DNA of 64,000 nt, taken from Enterococcus xiangfangensis. GTDB lineage: Bacteria > Bacillota > Bacilli > Lactobacillales > Enterococcaceae. Where the stretch lies: NCBI RefSeq assembly GCF_005405365.1, contig NZ_BJDX01000004.1, forward strand, positions 186,001-250,000, written 5' to 3'. The notes beneath the pieces were generated by a model. It was not told the DNA's origin, did not search any database, and was given only the letters and a program-made list of their open reading frames with translations. Below, one piece after another: positions 30,345-40,358 of this stretch; the stretch's first letter is position 1; each line of letters starts with the position of its first letter. The position numbers and the translations under genes are program-made.

Positions 30345-31538
30345 TTACGTATGATACAACGCATTCACTTCGATATATTTGTAGGTTAGATCGCACCCCC
30401 ATGCTTTTCCACTCTGCGTTCCGATGTTCAGATCGACCGTGATGCTGACTGTAGCTTTTTCCAGCGTCTTTTTCATTAGTTCTTCGTCAAAAACTTGCGG
30501 CTGACTTTGTTTTAATAACTGCTGATCCCCGATCCACATATCGATCTTTTCTGGATCCGTTTGTGACCCGGCGTAACCTACAGCACAAATGATCCGTCCC
30601 CAATTAGGATCTTCTCCAAACATCGCCGTTTTTACTAAACTAGAGCCCACTACTTTTTTTGCTACTAAACGGGCTTCTAGATCGCTGTGTGCCCCAATCA
30701 CTTGAGCTTCGATTAATTTTGTGGCGCCCTCACCATCTTTTGCGATCATCTTCGCCAAAGTCTCACTGACTAATTGAAACATCGCAACAAACTTTTCATA
30801 TGCTTCGGTGTTTATTTCAATTATCGGATTTTCAGCTAAACCATTTGCGAGAACCAGCACCATGTCGTTTGTAGATGTGTCTCCATCCACGGTGATCTGG
30901 TTGAATGTCGTCTCTGTCTTTTCAGTTAGAATCATTTGCAGAAGTTGTTTTGAGATATGAGCATCTGTCGTAATAAAGGCTAGCATCGTCGCCATATTGG
31001 GGTGGATCATCCCAGAACCTTTTGCCACACCAGCCATTGTCACTAGCTGACCGTTGATTTTTTCTGTCACAACGATTTCCTTCGTACTGGTATCAGTCGT
31101 CAAAATTGCTTCATGAAATGCCATTGGTACTGGCTTTTGCAGATCGATTCTATTAATCCCCTCTTCAATGACTGCCATTGGTAATTGCTTTCCGATCACT
31201 CCAGTTGAAGCAATTGCAACGGTTTCTTTTTTTACTGATAAATGAGCTGCCGCCAACTCTTGCATCTTTTTTGCGTTTTCCAGTCCAAGTTTTCCGGTAC
31301 AAGCATTTGCGACACCTGAATTGACTACTACGGCTTGTAATTTTTGATTTTTCAATGTTTCTTTCGTAACAGCAATCGGTGCTGCTTTAACTTGATTTGT
31401 TGTATAGACTGCCGCTGCATTGGCGGGAATTTCTGAATAGATAACACCTAAATCTTTTTTTACCTTTTTCAATCCTGCATGTAAACCAGTTGCATAAAAC
31501 CCCTTTGGACTGGCGATTGTTCCATCTATAATTTGCAT
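30345..31538 (-). CDS. argJ: Bifunctional ornithine acetyltransferase / N-acetylglutamate synthase
   Basis: 397 residues from ATG 31538 (MQIIDGTIASPKGFYATG); the longer frame to 31604 overlaps argC and its N terminus is not family-like. The self-processing site is GMIHPNMATMLAF, with cleavage before the Thr. It transfers acetyl from acetylornithine to glutamate; whether it also makes N-acetylglutamate from acetyl-CoA cannot be told by eye. No argA or argE is in the operon, consistent with the cyclic pathway. Confidence 0.94.
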   Translation of the reverse strand: MQIIDGTIASPKGFYATGLHAGLKKVKKDLGVIYSEIPANAAAVYTTNQVKAAPIAVTKETLKNQKLQAVVVNSGVANACTGKLGLENAKKMQELAAAHLSVKKETVAIASTGVIGKQLPMAVIEEGINRIDLQKPVPMAFHEAILTTDTSTKEIVVTEKINGQLVTMAGVAKGSGMIHPNMATMLAFITTDAHISKQLLQMILTEKTETTFNQITVDGDTSTNDMVLVLANGLAENPIIEINTEAYEKFVAMFQLVSETLAKMIAKDGEGATKLIEAQVIGAHSDLEARLVAKKVVGSSLVKTAMFGEDPNWGRIICAVGYAGSQTDPEKIDMWIGDQQLLKQSQPQVFDEELMKKTLEKATVSITVDLNIGTQSGKAWGCDLTYKYIEVNALYHT

Positions 31539-31558
31539 ATTCTTCACACTCCGATTTT

Positions 31559-32590
31559 TTATGGATAAATTGGGACTAGGTCCAAACCCGTTTCTTCTGG
31601 CCAACCTGCAAAATGATTTAGATTTTGAACGGCTTGCCCAGCTGCTCCTTTAACCAAATTATCCAAGACCGTGACTACAGTGATAATCTTAGTTATTTCA
31701 TTGTAGGCGACGCCGATGTCGCAAAAATTTGATCCGATAATTTGGCGCAATTCAGGATAAACTGCTTGGGCTTGAACACGAACAAAAGGTTTCTCTTGAT
31801 AGAAGGCCTGATAAATCTCCCATAATCGAGACTGCGTCAGCCGCTCTTTACTTTTGGCATAAGTCGTAATAAAAATTCCGCGTGTCACAGGAATCAAAGA
31901 AGTTGAAAATTGAATCGCTGAAATAGTCTTATTCCAGGTTTGCAACTGTTGCATGATTTCTGGGATATGTTGATGGCTGTTCATCTTATAAAGCATCATG
32001 TTTTCATTATTAGATACAAAATGAGTGCTGCCTGATAATTTTTTTCCTGCTCCTGATAAGCCAGATTTCGCATCTACGATTATCGAATCCATTTCGATCA
32101 TGTCTTGTTGAACCAAGGGAGCTAGCGACAAGAGGGTTCCTGTTGCGTAGCATCCAGGATTAGCAATCAATTTTGAGCTTGGTTTCGAATAAAAATCAGC
32201 TAGACCATAATGAGCTTTTTGCAGATATTCAAATGGAGCACTTGAATTTTTATACCATTTCTCATATTGTCCTTTTGCCTTCAAACGGAAATCGCCTGAA
32301 AGATCAATAACAGGAAAATCGGCTTTGATAAATACTTGGGCAATTTCTTTTGAAATACCAGACGGTGTCGCTAAGAAAACCAAATCAGCTTGTTCCATGA
32401 TGCGTTTCGGGTCGACTGGTTCTAGCGGAAGGTCCAGTAATCGGCTTAAGTGCGGCAAATAATCAGTGATTCCCTTCTCTTTTTGCGCATGACTATGAAT
32501 GGAACTGATTTCCACATTCGGATGCCTTAAAAGAATACGGACCAGTTCAATACCGCTGTATCCAGTTACTCCGATAATCGCGACCTTCAT
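31559..32590 (-). CDS. argC: N-acetyl-gamma-glutamyl-phosphate reductase
   Basis: 343 residues. NADP-binding GVTGYSGIELVRILLRHPN at the N terminus and the active-site Cys in IANPGCYATGTLLSLAPL near 148. First gene of argCJBD. argF, argG and argH are not here, so arginine itself is completed elsewhere or ornithine is the product. AAGGAG precedes the start. Confidence 0.96.
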   Translation of the reverse strand: MKVAIIGVTGYSGIELVRILLRHPNVEISSIHSHAQKEKGITDYLPHLSRLLDLPLEPVDPKRIMEQADLVFLATPSGISKEIAQVFIKADFPVIDLSGDFRLKAKGQYEKWYKNSSAPFEYLQKAHYGLADFYSKPSSKLIANPGCYATGTLLSLAPLVQQDMIEMDSIIVDAKSGLSGAGKKLSGSTHFVSNNENMMLYKMNSHQHIPEIMQQLQTWNKTISAIQFSTSLIPVTRGIFITTYAKSKERLTQSRLWEIYQAFYQEKPFVRVQAQAVYPELRQIIGSNFCDIGVAYNEITKIITVVTVLDNLVKGAAGQAVQNLNHFAGWPEETGLDLVPIYP

Positions 32591-32647
32591 GTTAACATCT
32601 CCTTGTATTATTATTACAAAACAATTAAAATTCTATCATTTTTGAAG

Positions 32648-32676
32648 ATTATACGGATTTCTTTCATACAAGTCAA
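32648..32676 (-). promoter_or_regulatory. Promoter of argCJBD, with possible ArgR half-sites upstream
   Basis: TTGACT at 32676-32671 and TATAAT at 32653-32648 on the minus strand, spacer 17, close to a perfect sigma-A promoter. Upstream (32700-32732) are two direct GCATATTTTT/GCATATTTTA repeats and a TGTATTTATTTATA stretch that resemble ARG-box halves. The promoter is well supported; the ArgR sites are only suggestive. Confidence 0.7.
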
Positions 32677-32742
32677 TGGTTTTTTATAAATAAATACAGG
32701 TAATTATGATAAAATATGCAAAAATATGCTCAGTCTGTACAA

Positions 32743-32779
32743 AAAAAGGATGTGACGAATATCTCGTCACATCCTTTTT
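32743..32779 (-). terminator. Intrinsic terminator of fhs (works both ways)
   Basis: Eleven-base perfect stem GGATGTGACGA / TCGTCACATCC with A and T runs on both flanks, 10 bases after the fhs stop. A degenerate relative lies downstream of alaS (37343-37376). Confidence 0.88.
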
Positions 32780-32788
32780 GCTTATTAT

Positions 32789-34462
32789 TTAGAATAAACC
32801 GATCGCGTTTCCTTGTTCATCCACATTCATGTTCAATGCGGCAGGTTTTTTCGGCAGTCCAGGCATAGTCATCACATCACCTGTCAATGCCACAACAAAT
32901 CCGGCACCGATTTTTGGAACAAATTCACGGATTGTCACATCAAAATCGATGGGTGCACCTAATTTGTTTGGATCATCTGATAATGAATATTGTGTTTTTG
33001 CCATGCAGACCGGTAAACGATCCCAACCATATTTTTTAAATGTCGCTAATTGTTGCTGTGCTTTTTTACTGTAGATCACTTCATTACCGCCATAGATTTC
33101 ACTAACGATTGTTTCAATTTTTTCAGTTAGATCATCTTGTTCTCTGCTGAAGATTGAACGGAAATTACTGTCTTCAGTTGCGATTAGATCAACAACTGCT
33201 TTCGCTAAGTCAATCCCACCATCAGGTCCTTTTTCCCAAACGCTGGCTAACTCGACTCTCACTTCTTCTTGTTGACAAAGTTCTTTTAACAATAGGATTT
33301 CTTTTTCTGTGTCACTGATAAATTCATTGATCGCCACGATCACTGGTAAACCATATTTACGCATATTCCGAATGTGTTTAGCTAAATTACTAAATCCTTC
33401 TTTTAAAGCATCCAAATTTTCTGCACTCAATTCTGTTTTAGCTACGCCACCGTGCATTTTTAATGCACGAATCGTTGCGACAATCACGACGGCATCCGGA
33501 GCTTTACCCAAATTAGGGACTTTGATATCCAAAAATTTCTCTCCGCCAAGGTCTGCACCAAAGCCGGCTTCTGTTACAACATAGTCGCCGCAATGCAATG
33601 CAGCGCGGGTCGCTAAAATACTATTGCAACCATGGGCAATATTGGCAAAGGGGCCACCATGGACGAATGCAGGTGTTTGATAAATTGTTTGAACTAAATT
33701 GGGTTTGATCGCATCTTTCAAAATAAGTGTCAAGGCACCCTCGATTTTTAAATCACCGACTGTGACTGGTTCACGTTCGAATGTATAGGCTACAACGATA
33801 TTAGCTAAACGATTCTTTAAATCTTCGATCCCTGTTGCCAAGCACAAAATCGCCATAATCTCACTTGCAACGGTAATATCAAACCCATCTTCACGCGGAA
33901 CACCATTCGTTGGACCGCCTAACCCAACTGCAATATGCCGAAGTTCACGATCATTTAAATCGACAACCCGTTTCCAGATTATACGGCGAGCATCGATATT
34001 CAACTCGTTTCCTTGATGGATATGATTATCTAGCAATGCAGCCAAAGCATTATTTGCTGTCGTGATGGCATGCATATCCCCTGTAAAATGCAGATTAATA
34101 TCTTCCATCGGCAAGACTTGCGCATAACCGCCGCCAGTCGCTCCGCCTTTCATTCCCATAACAGGTCCTAAGGAAGGTTCACGTAAAGCGATAACGGTCT
34201 TTTTACCTATTTTATTCAGTGCATCACCTAATCCGACTGTCACCGTTGATTTGCCTTCGCCTGCTGGAGTTGGATTGATTGAAGTCATCAAGATCAATTT
34301 TCCTTCTGGATTCTTTTTCATCCGTTCTAAAGCATCAAATTCAATTTTTGCTTTATATTTTCCATGCAGTTCTAAATCATCAAAAGATAGATTGATTTTT
34401 TCAGCCACCTCTGTGATCGGTGCTAAAGTTGCTGCTTGTGATATTTCGATATCTGTTTTCAT
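32789..34462 (-). CDS. fhs: Formate-tetrahydrofolate ligase
   Basis: 557 residues, full length. ATP-binding [18 protein letters not shown] near residue 65 and the family signatures [24 protein letters not shown] and [15 protein letters not shown] are intact. It makes 10-formyl-THF from formate, feeding purine and formyl-Met-tRNA synthesis. Monocistronic. Confidence 0.98.
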   Translation of the reverse strand: MKTDIEISQAATLAPITEVAEKINLSFDDLELHGKYKAKIEFDALERMKKNPEGKLILMTSINPTPAGEGKSTVTVGLGDALNKIGKKTVIALREPSLGPVMGMKGGATGGGYAQVLPMEDINLHFTGDMHAITTANNALAALLDNHIHQGNELNIDARRIIWKRVVDLNDRELRHIAVGLGGPTNGVPREDGFDITVASEIMAILCLATGIEDLKNRLANIVVAYTFEREPVTVGDLKIEGALTLILKDAIKPNLVQTIYQTPAFVHGGPFANIAHGCNSILATRAALHCGDYVVTEAGFGADLGGEKFLDIKVPNLGKAPDAVVIVATIRALKMHGGVAKTELSAENLDALKEGFSNLAKHIRNMRKYGLPVIVAINEFISDTEKEILLLKELCQQEEVRVELASVWEKGPDGGIDLAKAVVDLIATEDSNFRSIFSREQDDLTEKIETIVSEIYGGNEVIYSKKAQQQLATFKKYGWDRLPVCMAKTQYSLSDDPNKLGAPIDFDVTIREFVPKIGAGFVVALTGDVMTMPGLPKKPAALNMNVDEQGNAIGLF

Positions 34463-34635
34463 AAAAACTCCCTTTCCCGAACGTTATTCAGAGAACTACG
34501 TTTTTTATTCGTTCATTTTTATTATAACGAATTTTCTCAATAAAAACAGCACTTAAAATCGGTAATCTTATTGATTCGCATTTTTTGTCCCCATCACGTA
34601 TAATAAAACCAGCAATTGCAAAGGGGTGTTGCGTT

Positions 34636-34836
34636 ATGAATAGTGGCATAGTTAAATGGTTCGATGAGAAAAAGGGATACGGCTTTATTACCTATGAAGA
34701 AAATCAAGAAGTATTTGTTCATTTCACCGCTATTGAAGAAGAAGGATTTAAAACTTTGGACCCTGGTGACGAAGTTGAATTTGTAATTGTAGAGGGTGCT
34801 CGCGGTATGCAAGCGGCTCATGTTAAAAAGAAATAA
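34636..34836 (+). CDS. Cold-shock domain protein
   Basis: 66 residues from ATG 34636 ([20 protein letters not shown]); earlier in-frame codons have no ribosome site. RNP1 (KGYGFI) and RNP2 (VFVHFTAI) nucleic-acid-binding motifs are present. It binds single-stranded RNA or DNA as an RNA chaperone. A TATAAT lies about 26 bases upstream of the ribosome site. Usual single-domain Csp length. Confidence 0.95.
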   Translation: MNSGIVKWFDEKKGYGFITYEENQEVFVHFTAIEEEGFKTLDPGDEVEFVIVEGARGMQAAHVKKK

Positions 34837-34874
34837 ACGAAAAGATCAGTTACGGCTGATCTTTTCGTTTATTT
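34835..34874. terminator. Bidirectional terminator between csp and ebsA
   Basis: Fifteen-base perfect stem AAACGAAAAGATCAG / CTGATCTTTTCGTTT with a 6-base loop. It starts at the csp stop codon and contains the ebsA stop codon, so it can end both convergent transcripts. Confidence 0.8.
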
Positions 34875-35280
34875 CTTTCACTTGAATTTCAGGATAGAAT
34901 GTTGCAAAATCTTTGACAAATGCCGCTTTTCTTTTTTTCGTCATCGCAAAGTGAAAGGACGTCCCGCTAAGCCCTTTACGCTGAATGATGATTCCATCTT
35001 TGCAAAGCGCCAGATAATCGATATGCTCTCGCAAGACGGTCTCTCGTCGCCAAAGTCTAGAATAACGGATTTTTATCCCAGATTTTTCTAAAAATAAATA
35101 GCGATGCAGGCCGACTAACGCAAATATGATAAATACTCCAATGAAAATATTTCCTTTTAAATAAGGGTGTGTTTTTTCTAAAGTTAGAATTAGACCATAA
35201 AAAAGAATAATAAAGGTCGCAGACCAATAAATAATACTGATAGATAACTCCGGTTGCCAAAAATAGCGTTTTCTTTTCAT
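34846..35280 (-). CDS. ebsA: EbsA-family membrane protein
   Basis: 144 residues. Two membrane helices (about 15-35 and 40-62) follow a basic N terminus; residues 65-144 are soluble with strand-rich YLFLEKSGIKIRYSRLWRRETVL, resembling a PH-like domain. The size, topology and the csp-ebsA-RNase HI gene order match EbsA of Enterococcus faecalis as I recall it; this is recognition, not a search. Role uncertain (linked historically to aggregation-substance locus genes). Confidence 0.6.
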   Translation of the reverse strand: MKRKRYFWQPELSISIIYWSATFIILFYGLILTLEKTHPYLKGNIFIGVFIIFALVGLHRYLFLEKSGIKIRYSRLWRRETVLREHIDYLALCKDGIIIQRKGLSGTSFHFAMTKKRKAAFVKDFATFYPEIQVKEINEKISRN

Positions 35281-35312
35281 TTCCTAAACCTCTATTCTAA
35301 AGGATGATTATT

Positions 35313-35708
35313 ATGTTAAAAGTTTTCACTGATGCCGCAACAAATTTAGAAAAAAGTGGCGGCGGTATTCTGCTTATTTCTAATGAGCAAAAACAACTAG
35401 CAATTCCATTACCCGAAAAAAATAACCACCAAGCAGAACTAGCTGTGATCTTGTATGCGTTGAATTATTTGATTGACCATAACTTGAATGACCAGTCTAT
35501 TTTACTTTATTCCGATAGTAAAACTGCAATAAAAATTTTAGACCAAGGACAAACAAAAAACAAGCTCTTCTTGCCATATTTATCAGAGTTTAATGAATTG
35601 GCACCTAAATTTCCTTTATTAGTCCTCCAATGGATTCCTGAGGCAAAAAATAAAGGGGCGGACAATTTAGCCCGCCAAGGATTGCGTAAAAAATTACAAG
35701 ACCGGTGA
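35313..35708 (+). CDS. Ribonuclease HI family protein
   Basis: 131 residues from ATG 35313 (MLKVFTDAATN), which has AGGATG at proper spacing; the ATG at 35304 overlaps that site. The four acidic active-site positions are visible: D in VFTDAAT, E in NHQAELAV, D in LLYSDSKTA and D in KGADNLAR. It should cut RNA in RNA-DNA hybrids. Divergent from ebsA; the last 15 bases overlap the convergent cls. Confidence 0.85.
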   Translation: MLKVFTDAATNLEKSGGGILLISNEQKQLAIPLPEKNNHQAELAVILYALNYLIDHNLNDQSILLYSDSKTAIKILDQGQTKNKLFLPYLSEFNELAPKFPLLVLQWIPEAKNKGADNLARQGLRKKLQDR

Positions 35709-37154
35709 CAGCAGCCGTGAAAAGTGCTGTTTAAATGTCAGCCAGTGGGATTGACCTGCGATTATTTCATCCGTTAGCAGAATACACTCTTTCATGTCTT
35801 CCTCGAAAATTTTACGGAATAATTGCGCAACTTCTGGATCATAAATGAAACTGCTGACTTCAAAGTTTAATTCATAACTGCGGATATCTTGATTGGTTGA
35901 CCCAAATGTTGCCAACTCATCATCTACCACAATCGTTTTAGCATGAAGAAAACCATCGGCGTAATGATAGATTTTGACTCCGCGCTGATGCAAATAGTTC
36001 GCATAATATTGTGTTGCCCGATAGATGAACGGATGATCCGGCATATTAGGGATCATGATCCGTACGTCGATCCCAGAGCGAACCGCGATTAGGATAGCTG
36101 AAATCATCGTCTCATCTGGAACAAGATAAGGACTTTGGATCCAGACGCTTTTCTCAGCCGCTAAAATCAGCCGAACAAAGCCGTCTTTGATGATCTGTTC
36201 ACTGGAATCTGGACCATCAGCAACAATTTGCATCGCCACACCTTTTTTGATTTGTTTTTGTGGCAAAACAAAATATTCTGGCAAATAACTCATTTTGTCA
36301 GACTTGTTCGTAACTGACGCGTTCCAATCACGAATAAAAATTTCTTGCAGTGTAAAACTTGCCGTTCCTTCGATTCTTCCATGGGTATCCCGCCATCTGC
36401 CGAAACGCTCAGATTCTCCAAGATACTGATCACCAACATTGAAGCCACCGGTCCAACTGATCGCACCATCAACTACAACGATTTTTCGATGTAGATGATA
36501 ATTCAACCGTGTTTTAGCTAAAATATTTCTGGAAGTAATAAATGGCGTCACTTGTCCGCCATTTTTGATTAACGTTTCAAAAAACTTTTTATTCGTTTTG
36601 GGTGCCCCCCATGGATCATAGATCATCCGAACTTCGACCCCTTGTGCGGCTTTTTCTTCGAGGATACGCATGAATCGATTGCCGATGCGATCATTGAAAA
36701 AAGCGTAGTACTCTACGTGAATTGTCTTTTGCGCTTGACGTAAATCAACAAACAAACGCTCAAATTTTTCCGTCCCATCCAAAAAAAATTCCAATTCATT
36801 TCGAATTGCTAATGGCGACTCATCCAAATTTTTGAAATACTTCACTAACGATTGAACCGCTGGATACAATTGATCCGGTTCATTATGCTCCACATGATGA
36901 TTGTCTTTTTGAATGATTTCGTTGATTTCTTTTACTCGCTCAGCATCGCCTTGCTCAAAGCGATACATCGTTTCTCCATCAATTCCGCGACCGCAAAAAG
37001 CATAAATCAAAAATCCGATCACTGGCAAAAAAATCAACGTTAACAGCCAGGCCCAAATCGTCGTGATATTCCGCGGTTTGCGAAAGACGGTGACCATCGC
37101 ACCTACAGCATTAATAACAAAGATCAAAAAAATAATTTGCTCAATAATTCCCAA
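35694..37154 (-). CDS. cls: Cardiolipin synthase
   Basis: 486 residues. Two N-terminal membrane helices, then two phospholipase D active sites: HLHRKIVVVDGAISWTGG near residue 220 and HAKTIVVDDELATFGSTN near 400 (HKD motifs complete). It condenses two phosphatidylglycerols into cardiolipin. Monocistronic, convergent with the RNase HI-like gene. Confidence 0.95.
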   Translation of the reverse strand: MGIIEQIIFLIFVINAVGAMVTVFRKPRNITTIWAWLLTLIFLPVIGFLIYAFCGRGIDGETMYRFEQGDAERVKEINEIIQKDNHHVEHNEPDQLYPAVQSLVKYFKNLDESPLAIRNELEFFLDGTEKFERLFVDLRQAQKTIHVEYYAFFNDRIGNRFMRILEEKAAQGVEVRMIYDPWGAPKTNKKFFETLIKNGGQVTPFITSRNILAKTRLNYHLHRKIVVVDGAISWTGGFNVGDQYLGESERFGRWRDTHGRIEGTASFTLQEIFIRDWNASVTNKSDKMSYLPEYFVLPQKQIKKGVAMQIVADGPDSSEQIIKDGFVRLILAAEKSVWIQSPYLVPDETMISAILIAVRSGIDVRIMIPNMPDHPFIYRATQYYANYLHQRGVKIYHYADGFLHAKTIVVDDELATFGSTNQDIRSYELNFEVSSFIYDPEVAQLFRKIFEEDMKECILLTDEIIAGQSHWLTFKQHFSRLLSPVL

Positions 37155-37342
37155 ATGATCCCCTCTTTTCTCAAAATATCTCCTTGTTAAGATTATACCT
37201 AAAGCATCGAGGTATTAAAAGAAAACATGATAGTAAAACAGTGTTTTCTCATTTCAATTATTTGAACTCGTAATGAGCCTTTCAAAGAACCCACAAAAAA
37301 ATTAAACTTGTCTTACTTAAAAACTATTTTTCTCAATCTTTA
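37155..37342. other. Intergenic region between cls and the alaS terminator
   Basis: Very AT-rich, no ORF or RNA motif I can support. It holds the cls promoter area: on the minus strand a TATAAT-like TATAATC is found near 37190. Nothing else is visible. Confidence 0.4.
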
Positions 37343-37376
37343 AAAAAAGGATGCGACAAACCTCTTGTCCCATCCT
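37343..37376 (-). terminator. Probable terminator of alaS
   Basis: Minus strand GGATGGGACAA / TTGTCGCATCC stem with one G-G mismatch, followed by U7. It lies about 80 bases after the alaS stop. Similar in sequence to the fhs terminator. Confidence 0.7.
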
Positions 37377-37457
37377 CTCTCTGTTAATAATCGTGTTCTT
37401 GTGGACACTTCGTAAAAAAATAAAACGATCCTCTTGGGTCACAAAATCTTGATTAAA

Positions 37458-40091
37458 TTACGCCAACCAGTTAACTGCTTCAGCTAATGCTTCAGACAGT
37501 CCCGCTGGATTTTTTCCGCCAGCTTGTGCCATGTCTGGACGACCGCCACCGCCGCCGCCAACTTTTGGTGCGATTGCTTTAATCAAATCGCCAGCTTTCA
37601 GACCTTTTGCATTCGCTGTAGGACTCATCGCGGCTAAAAGATTCACTTTCTCACCTTGAACTGTTCCAAGAACTAAAACATCTGACAATTCTTTTTGTTT
37701 CCATTGATCAGCCAACTGACGCAGCTGATTCATGTCTTTAACGTTGACTTGAGCCGTGATCACCGTTGTACCGTTGATCTCTTTTACATCTTTAAAGACA
37801 TCACCGGCTTGTTGATTCGCTAATTTGGTTGCTAGTTGTTCGGTTTCTTTTTGCAGTTCGCGAACTTGTTGTTGCAATTGTTCTGTCTTTGTAACAACTT
37901 CTTTGATTTGTGGCGATTTTACGATTTGTGCGATTTGCAATAATTGTTCTTCTTCTTCGCGGAAAGCTTCATAGGCTTCTTTTCCAGTCAATGCTTCGAT
38001 TCGGCGAACGCCTGCACCAATCCCTGATTCGGAAACAATTTTGAATAAGCCGATATCTTCTGTATTAGCGACGTGGGTCCCTCCGCATAATTCGATTGAC
38101 CAGTCACCGATATTTACTACACGTACATCGTGACCATATTTTTCGCCAAACAACGCCATCGCACCCATATTCTTTGCTGTATCGATGTCTGTTTCAATCG
38201 TTACGACTGGGATTGCTTCCCAGATTTTTTGATTTACAATCTTTTCCATTTCTTTCAATTCAGCAGCTGTAACTTGGCCAAAATGAGTGAAATCAAAACG
38301 CAAATGTGCATCTGTGACTAATGAACCGGCTTGGTTCGCATGGTCGCCTAAAACTTCTTTTAATGCCTTGTGCAATACATGGGTCGCAGTATGATTTTTG
38401 ATTACTTTATTATGGAAAGCTTGATAAACTTGTAAAAAGTACGTCGATCCTTCTGTTAATGCAGATTGTACCTCCACAGTATGCAGAGCTTGACCGTTCG
38501 GTGCTTTTTGGACATCTGTGACATGCGCGACGATTTTGCCGTCTTGATCGACGATGTCACCCTTATCAGCGATTTGTCCGCCCATTTCAGCATAGAACGG
38601 TGTTTCGGCAAAGATCAATTGAGCTTGACCCTTTGTTACAGTGTCTACGATTGCATTCTCTTGCAAAATAACTAAAAGCTCGCTCTCGCTTTCGAGATGG
38701 TCATACCCGACAAATTTGCTGTTAACCTTGATATCACCTAAGAGTGCTGTTTGAACACCCATTGATTTCTCAGTTGTCCGAGCAGCACGAGCACGTTCTT
38801 TTTGCGCCTGCATCTCTACTTCAAAACCTTCATGATCGACTTTTAAGCCTTCATCTTCTGCAACTTCTTCGGTCAGCTCTACTGGGAAACCAAATGTATC
38901 ATAAAGCTTAAAGATCGTTTTGCCATCTAAAGTCGTTTCATTTTTTGCTTTCAATTCGACTAGCACATTGTTTAACATACTTAAACCGTCATTGATTGTT
39001 TCATGGAAACGTTCTTCTTCCGTCCGCACAACTTTTTCGATGAATGCTTCTTGTTGGTTCACTTCAGGATAGTAACTTACCATGATCTCGCCAACGACTG
39101 GAATCAATTTATATAAGAAAGCTTGATCAATCCCTAGTTTCTTCCCATGCATCACGGCACGTCGTAATAGGCGACGTAATACATAGCCGCGTCCTTCGTT
39201 TGACGGCAACGCCCCATCACCGATTGCAAAAGCTAATGAACGAATATGGTCAGCAATGACTTTGAAAGAGATATCTAATTGCTTATCTGTCCCGTATTTT
39301 TTCCCGCTTAATTCTTCTACTTTTCCAATGATTGGTAAAAATAGATCCGTTTCGAAGTTGGTCGGTGCGTCTTGAATGATCGACACCATCCGTTCAAGTC
39401 CCATCCCAGTATCAATGTTTTGGTGGGGTAATGGTTCGTACGTATCTTGAGGTGTATGATTAAATTCAGAGAATACAAGGTTCCAAATTTCTAAATAACG
39501 TTCATTTTCTCCGCCAGGATAATTTTCAGGATCATCTTCTGCTAAATCATTGAACGACTCGCCGCGATCATAAAAGATTTCTGAATCCGGACCACTTGGA
39601 CCTGCGCCAAGATCCCAAAAATTATCTTCGATCTCAACTACGTGATCTGCAGGAATTCCCACTTCTTCTAACCAAATACGTTTTGCTTCTTTATCTTCTG
39701 GATAAACTGTTACATACAATTTATCCGGATCAAAACCGATCCAATCAGGCGAAGTCAAAAACTCCCAAGCCCATGTGATTGCTTCAACTTTAAAATAATC
39801 TCCAATTGAAAAATTGCCTAACATTTCAAACATCGTGTGATGACGAGCAGTTTTTCCGACATTCTCGATGTCGTTTGTTCGAATAGACTTTTGAGCATTG
39901 GCGATTCGTGGATTTTCTGGCACGACACTGCCATCAAAATATTTTTTCATTGTCGCAACTCCTGAATTGATCCAAAGTAATGTTGGATCATTGACAGGAA
40001 CTAATGAGGCACTCGGCTCAATCATATGTTCTTTCGTTTTAAAAAAGTCTAAAAACATTTGGCGCACTTCCGCGCTTGATAATTTTTTCAT
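37458..40091 (-). CDS. alaS: Alanyl-tRNA synthetase
   Basis: 877 residues. Class II catalytic domain at the N terminus ([32 protein letters not shown]), editing domain with [16 protein letters not shown] (Zn ligands HxxxH) and [13 protein letters not shown], a coiled coil around 730-780, and a glycine-rich C-terminal C-Ala region [15 protein letters not shown]. It charges tRNA-Ala. Controlled by the T-box leader upstream. Confidence 0.98.
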   Translation of the reverse strand: MKKLSSAEVRQMFLDFFKTKEHMIEPSASLVPVNDPTLLWINSGVATMKKYFDGSVVPENPRIANAQKSIRTNDIENVGKTARHHTMFEMLGNFSIGDYFKVEAITWAWEFLTSPDWIGFDPDKLYVTVYPEDKEAKRIWLEEVGIPADHVVEIEDNFWDLGAGPSGPDSEIFYDRGESFNDLAEDDPENYPGGENERYLEIWNLVFSEFNHTPQDTYEPLPHQNIDTGMGLERMVSIIQDAPTNFETDLFLPIIGKVEELSGKKYGTDKQLDISFKVIADHIRSLAFAIGDGALPSNEGRGYVLRRLLRRAVMHGKKLGIDQAFLYKLIPVVGEIMVSYYPEVNQQEAFIEKVVRTEEERFHETINDGLSMLNNVLVELKAKNETTLDGKTIFKLYDTFGFPVELTEEVAEDEGLKVDHEGFEVEMQAQKERARAARTTEKSMGVQTALLGDIKVNSKFVGYDHLESESELLVILQENAIVDTVTKGQAQLIFAETPFYAEMGGQIADKGDIVDQDGKIVAHVTDVQKAPNGQALHTVEVQSALTEGSTYFLQVYQAFHNKVIKNHTATHVLHKALKEVLGDHANQAGSLVTDAHLRFDFTHFGQVTAAELKEMEKIVNQKIWEAIPVVTIETDIDTAKNMGAMALFGEKYGHDVRVVNIGDWSIELCGGTHVANTEDIGLFKIVSESGIGAGVRRIEALTGKEAYEAFREEEEQLLQIAQIVKSPQIKEVVTKTEQLQQQVRELQKETEQLATKLANQQAGDVFKDVKEINGTTVITAQVNVKDMNQLRQLADQWKQKELSDVLVLGTVQGEKVNLLAAMSPTANAKGLKAGDLIKAIAPKVGGGGGGRPDMAQAGGKNPAGLSEALAEAVNWLA

Positions 40092-40111
40092 GTATTTTCC
40101 TCTTTTCTCAA

Positions 40112-40320
40112 AAAATAAAAACTACCACTGCAGTCAAGGACGAAAACTCGCGGTACCACCTTGATTGCAATGATAGTTTGATCATTACCTCTTCAGCTCG
40201 TTAACGCTGAGCAGCGTTGATTTTTCAATCAAAAAATAGTGGGAGCAATTTATTTTCCGCAACATGCAACTTTCAGCAAAACGTGCACTTTCTGTAGAAA
40301 CGTAAACAATAAACCATATC
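40112..40320 (-). promoter_or_regulatory. T-box riboswitch leader of alaS
   Basis: Minus-strand leader with the T-box core AAGGTGGTACCGCGAG at 40162-40147 and a 19-position terminator stem (18 pairs) ending in UUUUUAUUUUU just before alaS. It senses uncharged tRNA, expected to be tRNA-Ala from the gene it precedes. I did not assign the specifier codon. Confidence 0.9.
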
Positions 40321-40358
40321 CTTTTAAGAGTATAGAAAAAAGTCGCTCAAAAGTCAAA

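Noticed and set aside
31539..31604. 22-residue N-terminal extension of ArgJ
   Set aside because: Overlaps argC, not family-like; a better start with GGAG site exists at 31538.
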